From NCBI RefSeq assembly GCF_023036475.1, contig NZ_JAJQKI010000015.1, positions 1-64,000 of the forward strand: 64,000 bases of DNA. The letters are read 5' to 3'. The notes below the pieces were generated by a model that made no database searches, was not told where the DNA came from, and saw nothing but the letters and a program-made list of their open reading frames with translations. How positions within the stretch are numbered: position 1 is the stretch's first letter; the number at the start of each line of letters is the position of its first letter. Position numbers and translations under genes: made by a program. This stretch comes from Bacillus pinisoli (GTDB lineage: Bacteria; Bacillota; Bacilli; Bacillales; SA4). Positions 63,774-64,000 of the stretch are shown piece by piece.

Positions 63774-64000
<227 letters not shown>

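Overview
The window is AT-rich, densely coded Firmicute DNA and almost certainly the chromosome of an aerobic, spore-forming member of the Bacillaceae. The evidence is strong Shine-Dalgarno sites with frequent TTG and GTG starts, B. subtilis-like DbpA/YxiN, NatKRAB, GlpP/GlpK/GlpD and ThiC proteins, a staphyloxanthin-type C30 carotenoid cluster and a small DUF4023-type protein. I cannot name the species. No tRNA, rRNA, CRISPR array, intact IS or prophage was seen.

Layout. 1-5.1 kb: a small membrane protein, a LysR remnant, the DbpA RNA helicase, a PemK/MazF-type toxin with its antitoxin, and an SDR reductase. 5.3-12.2 kb: a signalling block with a 7TMR-DISM/GGDEF protein, a membrane GGDEF-EAL protein preceded by a class I c-di-GMP riboswitch, and a chemoreceptor. 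12.3-17.3 kb: a decayed accessory stretch with truncated genes, three copies of a tiny DUF4023-like gene at different stages of decay, and several unknown genes. 17.4-31 kb: two adjacent carotenoid operons on the minus strand. One is esterase-crtM-crtP-aldehyde dehydrogenase-crtN-crtQ. The other is desaturase-desaturase-synthase-fni followed by a CarH/LitR-like MerR regulator. The second starts at a promoter covered by four 11-bp repeats. 31-42 kb: a CBO0543-like membrane protein, a secreted modular PHB-depolymerase-type esterase, a Uma2 protein, an alpha-oxoamine synthase flanked by one intact and one broken Rpn nuclease gene, glutaminase, a lipoprotein, and an acyl-ACP desaturase with a Cys-rich partner. 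42-48.4 kb: glycerol genes glpP, a membrane alpha/beta hydrolase where glpF is often found, glpK and glpD, with terminator-type leaders before glpK and glpD. 48.7-50.8 kb: a class V PLP enzyme and a putP remnant. 50.9-58.5 kb: a flavin reductase, a DUF3311/SSS transporter, LeuC/LeuD-type dehydratase, CaiB/BaiF CoA transferase and, divergently, a GntR regulator with an HMG-CoA-lyase-family enzyme. This could be a citraconate/citramalate catabolic unit. 58.6-62.5 kb: NatK/NatR and NatA/NatB. 62.6 kb to the end: small proteins and the 3' end of thiC.

The genome also carries small dispersed repeats. One is a ~197-bp MITE-like element (three long copies, two half copies and one collapsed copy here) with ~25-bp inverted ends and, in three copies, 6-bp direct flanking repeats. 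Another is a conserved hairpin (AATCACCTA...AGGTGATT, five copies), mostly placed as the terminator of minus-strand genes. The third is a GGGACAGG...TGTCCC palindrome in many gaps.
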